Assembly (NCBI GenBank): GCA_015039315.1
Contig: WIDE01000029.1
Location: 206,778-270,777, forward strand
Origin: Clavulina sp. PMI_390
Taxonomy: Eukaryota > Basidiomycota > Agaricomycetes > Cantharellales > Hydnaceae
DNA length: 64,000 nt
Reading direction: 5' to 3'
Below the pieces are notes generated by a model, which searched no databases, was not told where the DNA came from, and saw nothing but the letters and a program-made list of their open reading frames with translations. The translations under genes and the position numbers were made by a program. Of the stretch, positions 1-19,409 are shown piece by piece; positions within the stretch are counted from its first letter, which is position 1, and every line of letters begins with the position of its first letter.

Positions 1-1446
1 GCTTCTTCGCCCCGTGAGGGTGAGGGTGCGGCCATGGAGAGGACGCACTCTACACCTTCGTCACGCCAAAGGAATGGCGTCAACGGAGAGTTTGTTGATG
101 CAAACCGTGGCGAACCTTTCCCTGCGGCGACAAAGCCAAAGACTCATAGACGTCGTCGTTCGGATACGTCGAATTTGCAGGATGACCTTCATGCCTATGG
201 TCATCCCCATTACCAGCAGCAAATGGAGTGGGAGGCCCCTCGTCCTGCTCACTCCGGGAACGGCTACTCGCATATGTCAGCAGAAGGATACAGGACCTCC
301 CCTCCTCCAATGCACCTTCACCAATACCATCCACCCACTTCAGGTCTTCCTCCTCAATTCAGTACTGGTGGAACTAATGGAAGACGTAGCCTTGGGACCC
401 CTACAGGTTCGGTTCACTTCCAAGAACCCCTCCCGCGCTCGCACTCGAGGACTCGCTCTCCCTCGCCAGCTCCAATGTACGCTGGTAGCGGTGGTGCTGG
501 TCCGCCGCATGCCTTCCCTGCTCACGCGTATCCCTCTTTCTCCCCTCCTCCACCACCCCATTCTCTACACCATCATCTCTCGTATTCCGAGCATCGATCC
601 GCCCCGCCTCCTTCCACCTATAACCATACACATCCTCACTCCCACCCACCACCACCGCCACCAGCTCCTCTCTCGTATCCTGCCATTTCGGTCCCTTATG
701 ATGCGCCATCTTTCGCCCCCGTCAAAACTTCACGAGCACCAGCAGCAGGAACAAAACGCAGGAGACGTAGCTCAGGGGCAGCACCAGCCACCCCATCAGA
801 TCCATCTGCGCCAGCATCCGAGGCTGATGTGGAATACGGGAGTGCAAAGAACGGGGCTTTTGCGCCTGTATCGTCATCTGCGTCCGAGGTGGATGCACCT
901 CTCCCGTCGTCAGAGGTCGTCGCACCAGCGAAGAAGCGCGCGCGCTCAAGCAGCAATGCGCGTGATCGCGATCAAGATGGCTCGCCTCTTGCCACCCCCA
1001 CTACCGGACCGAAGAAAGGCGCGCGCGGAAAGGCGTTAGGAACGACGGCAAAAGCTAATGGGGCCTCTGCTGGTACTACCACCACCACGGCAAACGGGAA
1101 TGGAAAGGCAAAGGGGAGAGGACGAGGTGGAAAAGCGATGATCTCATCCCCGCTGGCAAAAGAGCCGTTTGGCGCTACAGATCCCAACGCTGAAAATGCC
1201 GAAATTGGGGCTGGCGAGTTAGACAGGAAGTCTGGTCCTGATGAACCAGCCGCCGTCCTCCTCGTCCATCCGGATGTTCCGATGCTCCCTCGCTTGCCAG
1301 CCTTTCCAGCTGCTGCTGCGTCCGATGATGGCGTTGCTCCTATAGAGTCTGGCGGATCAGAGATCCCCATTGAGGGTCCTGACCACCAGCAGGACGCACC
1401 AGCGCCAAATCATGCCAACATCCCGATCGATCCCTCATTGCTATAG
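1..1446 (+). CDS. C-terminal part of a disordered Pro/Ser/Ala-rich protein (5'-partial)
   Basis: The reading frame is open from the first base of the window, so the ATG at 34 is probably internal and the gene starts upstream. It ends at TAG 1444-1446. The visible 480 or so residues are low complexity: His/Pro-rich stretches near 590-670, basic KKR/RRRR clusters that could be nuclear localisation signals (for example THRRRR near 145-160 and KRRRR near 750-765), a basic Gly/Lys stretch near 1100-1135, and a Pro/Ala-rich tail ending in DPSLL. No folded domain is visible. The basic clusters suggest a nuclear protein, perhaps the disordered tail of a transcription regulator, but I do not recognise the family and the diagnostic domain may lie outside the window. 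Confidence 0.6.
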   Translation, partial: ASSPREGEGAAMERTHSTPSSRQRNGVNGEFVDANRGEPFPAATKPKTHRRRRSDTSNLQDDLHAYGHPHYQQQMEWEAPRPAHSGNGYSHMSAEGYRTSPPPMHLHQYHPPTSGLPPQFSTGGTNGRRSLGTPTGSVHFQEPLPRSHSRTRSPSPAPMYAGSGGAGPPHAFPAHAYPSFSPPPPPHSLHHHLSYSEHRSAPPPSTYNHTHPHSHPPPPPPAPLSYPAISVPYDAPSFAPVKTSRAPAAGTKRRRRSSGAAPATPSDPSAPASEADVEYGSAKNGAFAPVSSSASEVDAPLPSSEVVAPAKKRARSSSNARDRDQDGSPLATPTTGPKKGARGKALGTTAKANGASAGTTTTTANGNGKAKGRGRGGKAMISSPLAKEPFGATDPNAENAEIGAGELDRKSGPDEPAAVLLVHPDVPMLPRLPAFPAAAASDDGVAPIESGGSEIPIEGPDHQQDAPAPNHANIPIDPSLL

Positions 1447-2469
1447 TATGATGCGCGGTACCAGATCCTCCCACTTGCTCTCCCCCCATCCGACTCTTCA
1501 AGATATCATCCCACTCTCAGCACTCTACAACTATTCGTGTATCCTATTCCCATTGTCTTTATTCTGCATGTTCATGATCAACCTCCACTTTACTGTTCTC
1601 CTTCTCCAGTATCATTTCATTTCATTTTTTTTCTCATTGCATTCATCTTTGTCTGTCTGGAACTTTTCCCCCCATCTGCATCGAGTCCGTTTAAAACACA
1701 CACATCCACCTTGTTGCAATACTGTCCTGATGTACCATTTTAGTATCCATTACAGTACTCTACGACACTACTGTGTCGTTTACTTCTATGATACAGTGTT
1801 ACGGAAGAATAAAATTCTGCATGCATTGCTCGTAGTGGTGACTGATCTACGTCCGTCTGATCTGTGGCACAAGATGAAATTTTGCGATGGAAGATCCCAG
1901 GAAAGAAAACGATCGATTGCAACGGGTATATAACTTGGATACAAAGGACGAGCTCTTTATAATCAAGCACCGATAGGATACATACGAAGCGTTAGGGAAA
2001 AAAATGTCAGCTTTATGGTTTCGCCCAACCGCCAGCGACACATAGTGCCTTGTTCGGAAGGCTATGGGATATAAAGCTTGCCCTCCCAGGCCCTCATATC
2101 ACCCTCACCCTCTCTCAACCCCTTGCGGGGGAAAGAAGGCAAGGGAAGAAGAAACCAGGAGGACGTTCGTCTGGCGAGCGCACGACCGCTAAAATGCAGC
2201 CGGCGCCTTCGCTCCATCGACCATAGAAAGAATAATCAACACCATAACGGGAGTTAACCCGCGTTGCGAAGCCGGTAAAAGTCGTCGACGCTGGAGTGCT
2301 TCGGGTTGGCCTGACATGGACGCCGTGAAGAAAAACGCTTGTCACGCGTGAATCACGCTTTATATAGCTGAACTTGCTGTCCAAATACTGTACAACATCG
2401 CGCCTACCCACCAACATCTGCTTTATTATTCGTTTTATTTACCCTGAGATAGTGAAGAGTGGCTGAGAT
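1447..2469. other. Intergenic, no gene recognised
   Basis: This is about 1 kb between the stop of the first gene and the ATG of SPC19. The first 300 bases are T/C-rich, as expected for a 3' untranslated region. Short open frames near 2115-2417 on the minus strand have no recognisable domain and look like chance. No tRNA or repeat was seen. Confidence 0.5.
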
Positions 2470-3318
2470 ATGAGTGTTTCGCGACGATCGACGTATGGAT
2501 CGTCGAGACAATCTACCTTGGCAGGTAGCTCGCAGCCAGACAGCGCGCTTGCTGAGATGTGTGTAGCAGGGACTATCAATTGCATCGAAACAGTCAGTAC
2601 AGCTCATTACTTAAGCACTAGAAAGCAAGAATTCTGATCTGCGGTGCTCCCCCTGCCCCTCTTTTGGCGTATGTTGTAGCTTGAAGACTCCCTAATAGAC
2701 CTCGACGAACAAAACCGTGAACTCAAGCGCATTGGAGATGCGATCAAATACAATAGGGCGAGTCTCTCTTAGTTGCTGGCAGGCGCAGCTGCACTTATTT
2801 CAAGATATGCTAACCCTTTCCACCCTACCTCGCTCCCGCATGCTTCGCTAGGTGTACGTCCTAGTGCCAGAGAAGACCGTGCGCGAGTACTCCATCCAAC
2901 AAAGCTCCGAGATTGAGCCACAGATTACAGAGATGCTCCAGCTTGCAGAGAAGTCCATTAAGAATCTCGAGCGCAAGGAAACAATCCTGAAATCTCGGGT
3001 GAGTTGAGTCACGCAACACCCCCGATGGTTGCCCAATTACACTCTTTACGCCTTTTGTTCCCCCAGCTGGAAGCACAAAAGTCCAGGGCCAACTCCGGGC
3101 CTGGTGCTACCGAAATTCTAAATGAGGCAGAGGAGAGGCGCAAACGATTGCTTGCAAGACAACGCCATACGTTTGAGAAGGAGATGGTATCTCTACAAAG
3201 AGAAATTGAGGAGCTGGTTAGTAGCTCGATCTTCCATTTTTCTGGCTAAGTTGGTTCTTAACCGCGCCTTCATATGGCTGCCCTGTAGCAACAACAACTT
3301 GACGCGCGGGATTCGTAG
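2470..3318 (+). CDS. SPC19: DASH/Dam1 complex subunit Spc19
   Basis: Spc19 is part of the fungal DASH ring that couples kinetochores to spindle microtubules. I assemble five exons: 2470-2592, 2680-2757, 2852-2998, 3067-3216 and 3289-3318, giving 175 aa, close to the usual family size. The diagnostic region is exon 3, where the NR-V-Y-x-LVPE segment is followed by an amphipathic helix with IEPQI and AEKSIKNLERKE, typical of Spc19. Exon 4 is a charged coiled coil and the last exon is only nine codons (QQQLDARDS). The ATG at 2470 is the first in frame and gives a short Ser/Arg-rich N-terminus as in relatives. Intron 2 (2758-2851) starts with GC, not GT: only AGG|GCGAGT...CTAG|GTG keeps the conserved NRVYVLVPE in frame. 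The family call rests on motif memory, not an alignment. Confidence 0.75.
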
Positions 3319-3635
3319 CTAGGCCTTTATTGGCCAATCCGAACTGTTGTCCCGCAGGGATACCCGTCCATGTCTCCCAAGAAGTATCATCAGGGAATTA
3401 GAGGTTCTCCTCGTGATATAGTCTTTAGATGTGGCATTACCATCACTTAATAGTGAAGCCCCCATAGCATCGTATAGTACTCGAGTGTGGCTCGACGTCG
3501 GGGTAAACTCACGACTCTGAACAACAGACTCTGCGATCGAGATCGGTGCTTCAACTAGTTGCGAGGCCTATTTGTACTTAAAGGGCTACGGTCATTGGGC
3601 CATATATCTGACGTCCCTCTATCACAACACAAAAA
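3319..3635. other. Short intergenic between SPC19 and the gephyrin gene
   Basis: These 317 bases lie between two genes in the same direction. They should hold the SPC19 3' end and the promoter of the molybdenum cofactor gene. No ORF or RNA gene is recognisable. Confidence 0.4.
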
Positions 3636-6600
3636 ATGTCAATATCCATCGGTGTTGGCATCCTCACTGTCAGCGACAGCGCGTCTCTCGATTCGTCACT
3701 TGACCGCTCTGGTCCCCTTCTTCGTGATCTGCTCACTCAGCCTGAGCAATCGAATTCCTTCGCTGTCATCAAGGCTGCTATAGTACCAGACGATAAGGAT
3801 GCTATTGCAAAGACCGTGATGCAGTGGGCGGCATTGCCTGAGATCGACTGGATAATTACCACAGGAGGGACAGGATTTGGAGTGAGGGACTGCACCCCTG
3901 AAGTAGGTTCCAATTCTATCATGCTCTATCAATCGATCCCCAGAGTGCTCTCTCCAACGTTTCCGTCTTGATACTCCATCCGTTCATGAACCTGAACAAG
4001 TATGGGCTCGCTATTGACTCTGTACTTTCAGTAGCATATTCAGCCTTAGCTTCTCTCTTTATTTTTTGTCCTACGTTTACACCTCCTGCGTCTGCTGCCC
4101 ACTATGGTGTTAGCTGACGACCTCTTCAGGCCATTGCTCCCCTGCTATCACGTCCCGCATCGGGCCTCACTCACCTCCTACTCAGTACCTCCCTCCAACA
4201 TACGCCTCTTGCCTCCCTTTCCCGACCTGTCGCAGGCACCATCTCCACCCCGTCAGCTTCTAGCCCAAGTCCTAATGCAACCCACGAGACCCTCGTTGTG
4301 ACACTCCCAGGCAGTCCCAAAGCCGTCAAGGAGAACATGAGTGCTCTCTTAGGTGCCGGGGTCGTGTTACATGCTATCGAGCTAATGAAAGGTGGAAAGG
4401 ATGCTGGAAAAGCTGTACACCAGAGCCTGGGCGTCTCAGATCGGTATGTATTCGCTCCTACTCTTCATTTCACGCTATAATCTGACCTGAAATCTTCTGC
4501 GACGTGATTGCGTCTGGATCCCAAATATTGGCGCTCGCATTCGTTTCAATGTATGATCATCAAACTCAGAGGTATTTGTAGAGTCCCACCGACGTATCCT
4601 TTAGTATTTGACACTGAACTGCCGATTAGGTGGTGGCGGAACCGCCCAAGTTGGCAATTCTCAACACGCACACCACCACTCCCATCACCAGCATCATCAG
4701 CACCATAGCCATCATCATGACCATGTAGCGCCTGTACCAAAATCGCACGACCCTTCACTAGGAGGTAGGCATTCAGTTCTCAGAAACAGACAGGTCTCAT
4801 GCCAAGCTCAATTACCTTCATTTCATTATTCTCGGACGGACTAAACTCTGAACAGCGCCTTCACGTCATCGGGTCTCACCCTACCCGCTCCTGAAGCTGG
4901 AGGATGCACTCGCGATTGTTCAAAGAGAGATACAGCCACTGGAGGTCATTACGAAAATGGTTAGTCAGTGAATGCGTCCATTACTTCCGCTCTTTTCTTG
5001 GGCCACATCCAACTGCTTATTGCGTATGATATGACTAGGTGGATCCCTCCCTGGCAGGTCATATTCTCGCCGAAACTGTCTTAGCCCCCCACGATTTGCC
5101 TTTATCGCCTACTACAAACGTCGATGGATACGCGATCGATGGTGAGCAACGTTCTATTGCCTATTCTTATTCTCCTTTCCCCTAAGGCCCATACCAAATC
5201 ACTAAACCACCCTCTTCCATGCTTTGGCGTGTTATCACCTGTAGCTTCCCTTGCCCCTGGGACGTACCCCGTTCTGACGCCGCGCACGTTTTCTCTATCC
5301 ACGTCTGGCGCTGTTCCAAAGGATCATATATATAGGATTAACACTGGCTCGCCCCTCCCACAAGGAACGAATGCTGTTGTGATGGTTGAAGACACTGAGC
5401 TCGTGCGGAGCGCACCGCTCACTTCATCACCCACCACTACGACCATAACCGCAACTATTACCCAAACTGTGACGCAGTCTCATACCCCAGCACCAATGAC
5501 GAGTGACATTGATGGTACGGAAGACGAGGCTGAAGTCCAACTGCTTGTGGGAGCAAGCGAAGGCGAGAACGTTCGATTGGCGGGGAGTGATGTCCGTCGT
5601 GGGGAGGTTGTGCTTGAGCGTGGATGCGTTCTGGGAGCTGGTGGAGGAGAGATTGGGACGCTAGCGTTTGTAGGGAAGACAGAGGTGTGTACCAATGACC
5701 GCGTTTCGACTGCTTTTTTTGTGAAAGCTGATGATGGTCATCGTCCAATATTCCGGCTATAATTGTCGATTTGCAGGTCAAAGTGCACCGCAAGCCGATC
5801 GTGGGCCTCATGAGTACTGGCAATGAAATTATTGACCTACAGGGCCTCCAACAGCAGGCCGGATCGGATGGCGGCCAGGGGAGAGATGGCTGGACGGGCA
5901 CATTTGACACAAATCGGCCAAGTTTAGCTGCTGTTCTGCGCGGGATGGGATATGAGGTGATCGATTTTGGGATTGTGGGCGACCAGTTGAGTACTTCTGA
6001 GTTCAAGTGCATGCAAGGACGACGTGCACTTACATTTCTCATGCAATTGTGCCAGACTCGAAGCCCATACCACCACCATGCGCCAAGCGCTCTCGCAAAC
6101 TGATCTTCTCATTACGACAGGCGGTTCCTCAATGGGCTCTTCGGACCTCCTCAAGCCCGTCATCGAGCGTCATTTGGGGGGAACCGTCCACTTTGGGAGG
6201 GTGGCTGTCAAGCCAGGCAAGCCGACGACCTTTGCGAGCGTTCCTGCCCCATCTCAAGCGGGCGACAACGGTGCTGCTTCGAATCATGCTGGGGTGACGG
6301 AAGTGAAGCCGGTATTTGCGCTTCCAGGCAACCCTGCATCGGCTCTGGTCATGTTTTATATCTTCGTGGTGCCGGCGCTGAGGAAGTTAGGCGGGTGGGC
6401 AGATGAGCGATGTGCTCTACCCCGAGTACCAGTCCAGGTGAGTGGCCCAACTACGCCAAAAGGCCTCGTTTCGTTGACAGCTCTCTTATCTCATTTTATC
6501 ACGTCGTGCGCGACACTTCTCCTAACATCAATCGTTGTTTTATCTCTCGCTCCTGCATTGACAATAGATCATGGACTCAATGCCTCTGGACCCACGCCCG

Positions 6601-6822
6601 GAATTCCACCGCGTGCATGTTCGGGTGGGTCCGGCTGGGCTGAGAGCATACTCGACCGGCGGTCAGCGCTCCAGTCGGATGGCAAGTTTGGCGGGTGCAA
6701 ACGGTCTGGTCGCGCTCCCTGCAAAAGCCGGCAAGGACGAAGTAGGAGGGAAGGTAAGATTGGAGAAGGGCGAAATGGCTACAGCAGTGCTGGTTGGGGA
6801 ATTGGAGCCGGAGCTTGCTTGA
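3636..6822 (+). CDS. cnxE: Gephyrin-type molybdenum cofactor biosynthesis protein (MogA-MoeA fusion)
   Basis: This fused enzyme adenylylates molybdopterin (MogA-like G domain) and inserts molybdate (MoeA-like E domain), as in Aspergillus CnxE and animal gephyrin. Exons: 3636-3902, 4130-4443, 4630-4764, 4856-4959, 5039-5141, 5245-5684, 5777-5985, 6056-6437 and 6568-6822. The G domain shows IITTGGTGFGVRDCTPE followed by LSRPVAG and LPGSPKAV. The E domain opens with HRVSPYPLLKLEDAL, then VDGYAID, INTGSPLPQGTNAVVMVED, GLMSTGNEI, LITTGGSSMGSSD and FALPGNPASA. A linker of 14 His in 20 residues (4665-4724) joins the domains. The junction after 4443 is not settled: exon 2 ends in phase 2 but the next exon needs phase 1. 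A 2-nt microexon (4570-4571) or a GC donor at 4431 would repair it. With the microexon the CDS is 737 codons including the stop. Needed for nitrate reductase and other molybdoenzymes. Confidence 0.88.
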
Positions 6823-7034
6823 ACCTGTACATTAGTAGCTCACGGAAGACAATTCGATGCAGTGATTGTGCAGTGTTTGAAAATCGCTATTCCAGCGAAC
6901 CAAGTTGGAACGCGTGGTGGTCTCTCACACAACACAACAAGGATAGCAGAGAGAAAGAGAGTTGAGAGGGTAGTGATTGAGTTATGATATGATAGACAGG
7001 GGCCACATTGCAATTAGAGCTCTAAACGGGATGA

Positions 7035-7509
7035 CTACTCGGTCTTCTTGCCCTACAAGTTTGGAGTAACGTCAGTCAAAAAGTTCATCGCCAGTCATGT
7101 TCCGGCAGACGCACAATGATGACGGAGCTAAGGCCGTATAGCGTCCCGGTGACGCCAACAGCCCAGAGACCGAGGAATGTGGCTAAGGAGGGTGAAAGGC
7201 GATAAGGAATACGGTGAGAACATAGTGCCAACTGTCAATGGGTGTCACGCACTGTAGTAAAGCTTCCCGCGGGCACCACGCAGATGGACAGGGATGGTCT
7301 GGGCCTGCACGCGCATAGGAAGATAGAATAGCGAAATAAGGTGAGCTTCAAATAAAGAAATCGAGAGAAGTGATGTGGAAATAGACCTGGTATTGCCTCT
7401 GGAGTTGAGGAACACGGTTTTTCGCTATGCAAGAAAGGCCCATAAGTAAACTTTGTATTCAGCAGTTGGAAGTACATTAAATCGTACCGTTTGTCAGGAA
7501 ATCGGCCAT
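7035..7509 (-). CDS. Cytochrome c oxidase subunit VIIa-like small membrane protein
   Basis: A 65-residue protein assembled by hand from five small exons on the minus strand: 7509-7488, 7424-7387, 7304-7253, 7182-7115 and 7052-7035. All introns are GT-AG and the phases agree exactly (66 codons with stop). The product starts MADFLTNAKNRVPQLQRQYQ, then has the QTIPVHLRGARGKLYYT segment, one hydrophobic helix (FLGLWAVGVTGTLYGLSSVII) and a short basic tail GKKTE. This layout, a short matrix-side amphipathic N-terminus, one transmembrane span and a basic end, fits the COX7a/subunit VII family of the respiratory chain in the inner mitochondrial membrane. The exon structure is convincing; the family name is less sure, since other tiny single-span respiratory subunits look similar. 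It is head-to-head with YAF9 (148 bp apart). Confidence 0.65.
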
Positions 7510-7657
7510 TGGATTAGGTTGGGTGGGCGAGAAGGGCGGGAAGAAACAACGATGAAAGTGAGTGGGTGCAAAGGACGGCGCTTAAACTGACCCGGTCGGC
7601 GCCGGTTCCCACGCGTCCACACAAACACAACTTCTCTTATTAACTTCCAACTTGAAC

Positions 7658-8762
7658 ATGACTGAACGGCAGCGAGTTAAGAGAAACATGCTTTGAGTAA
7701 TATTTGGAGGGGACAAGTGGGTTTACTAATGTCTACATTCTCTCGATTCGCTTTCCAGGGAATTCAAATACACCGCCCGATCATATACGGAAACTCTGCA
7801 CATCCCATCCCAAAAGCAGAGCGCGACTCGAGTGCGAATCCAGACCATTCTCACCGATGGACCGTTGCTGTACGCAGCGCTGCTAGCTTCATGGGAGACA
7901 CTGTAGATGGTGTGGGTGGGAACGATGACCTGAGCTATTTCATCAAGCGCGTCACGTTCCGCTTGCACGAAACATATCCTCAACCCACCAGAAGTGCGTA
8001 TTCTCGATTAATTTTGCTCACATCCCTCGATCATATCGTTTTGACTCATATACATCAGCATAGGCATAGAGAAACCGCCATTCGAGGTTACTGAGACAGG
8101 GTACGCGCTGTGATTTGCCCACTGTGCATACTCTCAGCCGTTCACTCACCTAACCGAACTCTTTTAACTTCACATCCCAAATAACTAGATGGGGAGAATT
8201 CGAGATCAATATCAAAATACAATTCGTCGCCGAAGCAGGCGAGAAGACCATCTCCTTCATGCACCATCTCAAACTACATCCATGGGGTGTGCCTGACCTC
8301 GTCGCCGACAATCCCAACCTGATCGACCCCGTCCACCTATACGTCGGACCTCCAACAGGCCCAGACCCATACGATCCGGACGGACAACACGTCCCACTTC
8401 GAGAGAATATCCATGCATGGCAATACGACGAAATCGTGTTCACCGACCCGCCCAAAGCATTCCTCGACATTCTACTCGCCAACCCTCCCACTTTGCTTCC
8501 CAAAACGTCCAAGCGACCCGCACCTGCTAACGTGGCTTGGGCGCCGAGCTTGGCGTCGATCCAGCTCCCGCCTGGCACGCCAGCAATCAAGGCGTACTCG
8601 AGCACCATTCCCGAATTTACGCAGCAGTTAGAACAACAAGAGGCGGAGCGCCTCGATGCGGCAAAAAGGAGCGTTCTAGATGCCATCGAGGAGCAGAGGA
8701 AGATGTTGGCTGAGAAGGAAGAAGAGCTGAGAAGGCTAAAAGAACAACTTGATATCACATAA
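7658..8762 (+). CDS. YAF9: YEATS-domain protein Yaf9/GAS41
   Basis: Yaf9 is the histone-acyl-lysine reader shared by the SWR1 remodeller and NuA4 acetyltransferase. Exons 7658-7675, 7759-7993, 8064-8100 and 8189-8762 give 287 aa. The tiny first exon supplies MTERQR, joined to GIQIHRPIIYGNSA, which matches the family's start. The YEATS fold follows: HRWTVAVRS, DLSYFIKRVTFRLHETYPQPTR, IEKPPFEVTETGWGEFEI, then IKIQFVAEAGEKTISFMHHLKLHPWG. The last 50 residues form a coiled coil (about 8610-8755), the usual docking helix for SWR1/NuA4. Length and domain order are typical. The first-exon donor GTTAAG is weak, so the exact N-terminus is less certain than the rest. Confidence 0.9.
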
Positions 8763-8908
8763 ATTTAGTAGTATTGGTACGAATGGATACTATGGCTACA
8801 GGTGTATGTACTCGAAGGCATCATTAATTGTATTACAATACGGGTATAGTGAGCTGGATTAGGGGGTTGAGGAGCGACGGATATTGTGGGATAGTAGTCT
8901 GGATTCAC

Positions 8909-17723
<8,815 letters not shown>

Positions 17724-17887
17724 AGCTATGGGGGCTGGAGCAAGATTTCAAATACCTCCCGCTAGAGTTTAACACTGGAGTACGTAGATTAAAGAGACAA
17801 GAAAGCACGCGCGGAGAAGTATGGTCGACGTGTTGTGTGTTTGTGTTGGTATGGTGTTGTTTTCGCGTTCCTTAGATAATCAGTCGA
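17724..17887. promoter_or_regulatory. Shared divergent promoter region of ATR and URA4
   Basis: Only 164 bp separates the two start codons of these head-to-head genes, so both promoters and both leaders must fit here or overlap the genes. No specific site was identified. Confidence 0.5.
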
Positions 17888-19167
17888 ATGGCTTCCTCAG
17901 ATATTATCGAGATCCACGGTGCTGCAGATTTCCACGTCCATTTGAGACAGGGAACTCTCAGTTCCCTTGTCACCCCTCATGTCCGTCAAGGAGGCTTCGG
18001 TTTGGCCTACGTGATGGTTGGCAAATAAATCACTATTCCCGTACTTTCTGTTCATTTAATGCAGCTTTTCGAGCTAGCCTAATCTCAAGCCCCCCGTGAC
18101 TACCACGGACATGGCTATTGAGTACAAGAAAAGCCTGGAAGCCATCGATCCAAGCGTTGAATACCTTATGACACTTTACCTCTCCCCCGAGCTGACTCCC
18201 GATGAGGTCAGGAAAGCTAAGAAAGCTGGTATAACCGGTCAGTTCGTGCCTCGAATTAGGATGAAATTCGTTTCCCGCTCATATTGGCTGTGCCTCTGCA
18301 GGTGTGAAGTCATATCCTCGAGGTGTTACCACAAACTCAGATGGCGGCATCGAGTCGTACGAAGTCTATTACCCTGTTTTCAAGGCTATGGAGGAGGAAG
18401 ACATGGTTTTGAACCTACATGGAGAGATTCCCTCCGACGCCGATTCGGTATGGCCCCTCTGACCCGCCCAAACTCTACATGAGCTCATATCATCGAACCC
18501 AGAATACTTGTGTCCTCAATGCTGAGGAGCGTTTCCTCCCACATTTGATCCGTCTTCATAAAGAGTTCCCAAAACTTCGCATTGTTCTCGAGCATGCAAC
18601 ATCTCGTGCAGCTGTTGAGACTGTCAAGTCCCTGGGACCCACTGTTGGCTGTACAATAACAGCCCACCATCTCGCTCTTACCGTGGACGACTGGGCCGGA
18701 CAATCATTCAATTTCTGCAAGCCGGTGGCTAAGTATCCTGATGATCGCAAGGCCCTTTTGGATGTCGTCAAAGAAGGTCAATACAATCGCAATAGTTATT
18801 CTTTACATGTTTGACCATTCACATCATAGGTCATCCACGTTTCTTTTTGGGTTCTGATTCAGCGCCACATCTTACCGCAGCAAAATCAACTTCCACCCCC
18901 TCGCATGCGTGCGCAGCTGGGGTATATACGTCGCCAATTCTGCTCCCGTTGGTAGCTCACATATTGTCGTCCATCGGTGCTCTTGATCGCCTGCAAGGGT
19001 TTGTCAGCGATCACGGAAGAGCGTTTTACAAACAAGCAGCCAAGCCTAGCGAAGTTGTACGACTTCAGAAAAGCAAGACGCGAATTACCGAAGTGTTGAG
19101 TTTGGGGAGTGATGATGTCGCTCCGTTCTGGAGTGGTCGGGAGTTGGATTTTTCATTGTTAGAATAA
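17888..19167 (+). CDS. URA4: Dihydroorotase
   Basis: Third step of de novo pyrimidine synthesis: reversible cyclisation of carbamoyl-aspartate to dihydroorotate. Five exons (17888-18016, 18078-18237, 18302-18447, 18503-18776, 18830-19167) give exactly 348 aa, the usual size of the monomeric fungal enzyme. Metal ligands are visible: H-x-H in DFHVHLRQG, the likely carboxylated Lys in GVKSYPRG, His in LNLHGEIP, and His in IVLEHATSR. The catalytic Asp lies in FFLGSDSAPH, and ITAHHLALTVDDW is also conserved. The product is a cytosolic enzyme, separate from the CAD multienzyme. The later pathway enzyme URA3 lies 17 kb away in the same window; this looks like coincidence and not a cluster. Confidence 0.95.
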
Positions 19168-19409
19168 ATAATATAGTTTTCTTATCCGGATATCAATGAA
19201 TCCATATTTCTTGATCGCGTGTGTCGTATTTGTCGTTTGGACGCCATCAGACCTCGAAGTTTCGGCGCAGCACAGCCTTTTCGGGATCTCCGTTCGAGAC
19301 TCGCTTCCCACCTTATTGTTCATCACTCCTAATCCCTCCCTCTCTTAGAAACCGTCTCAAAGGTCCCTAAATACGCCCTTGTCACTGTTAACACGTTGGA
19401 AGATTCGCA

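Noticed and set aside
2115..2417. Minus-strand 100-residue open frame upstream of SPC19
   Set aside because: No domain, no splice context and no sign of conservation; treated as chance.
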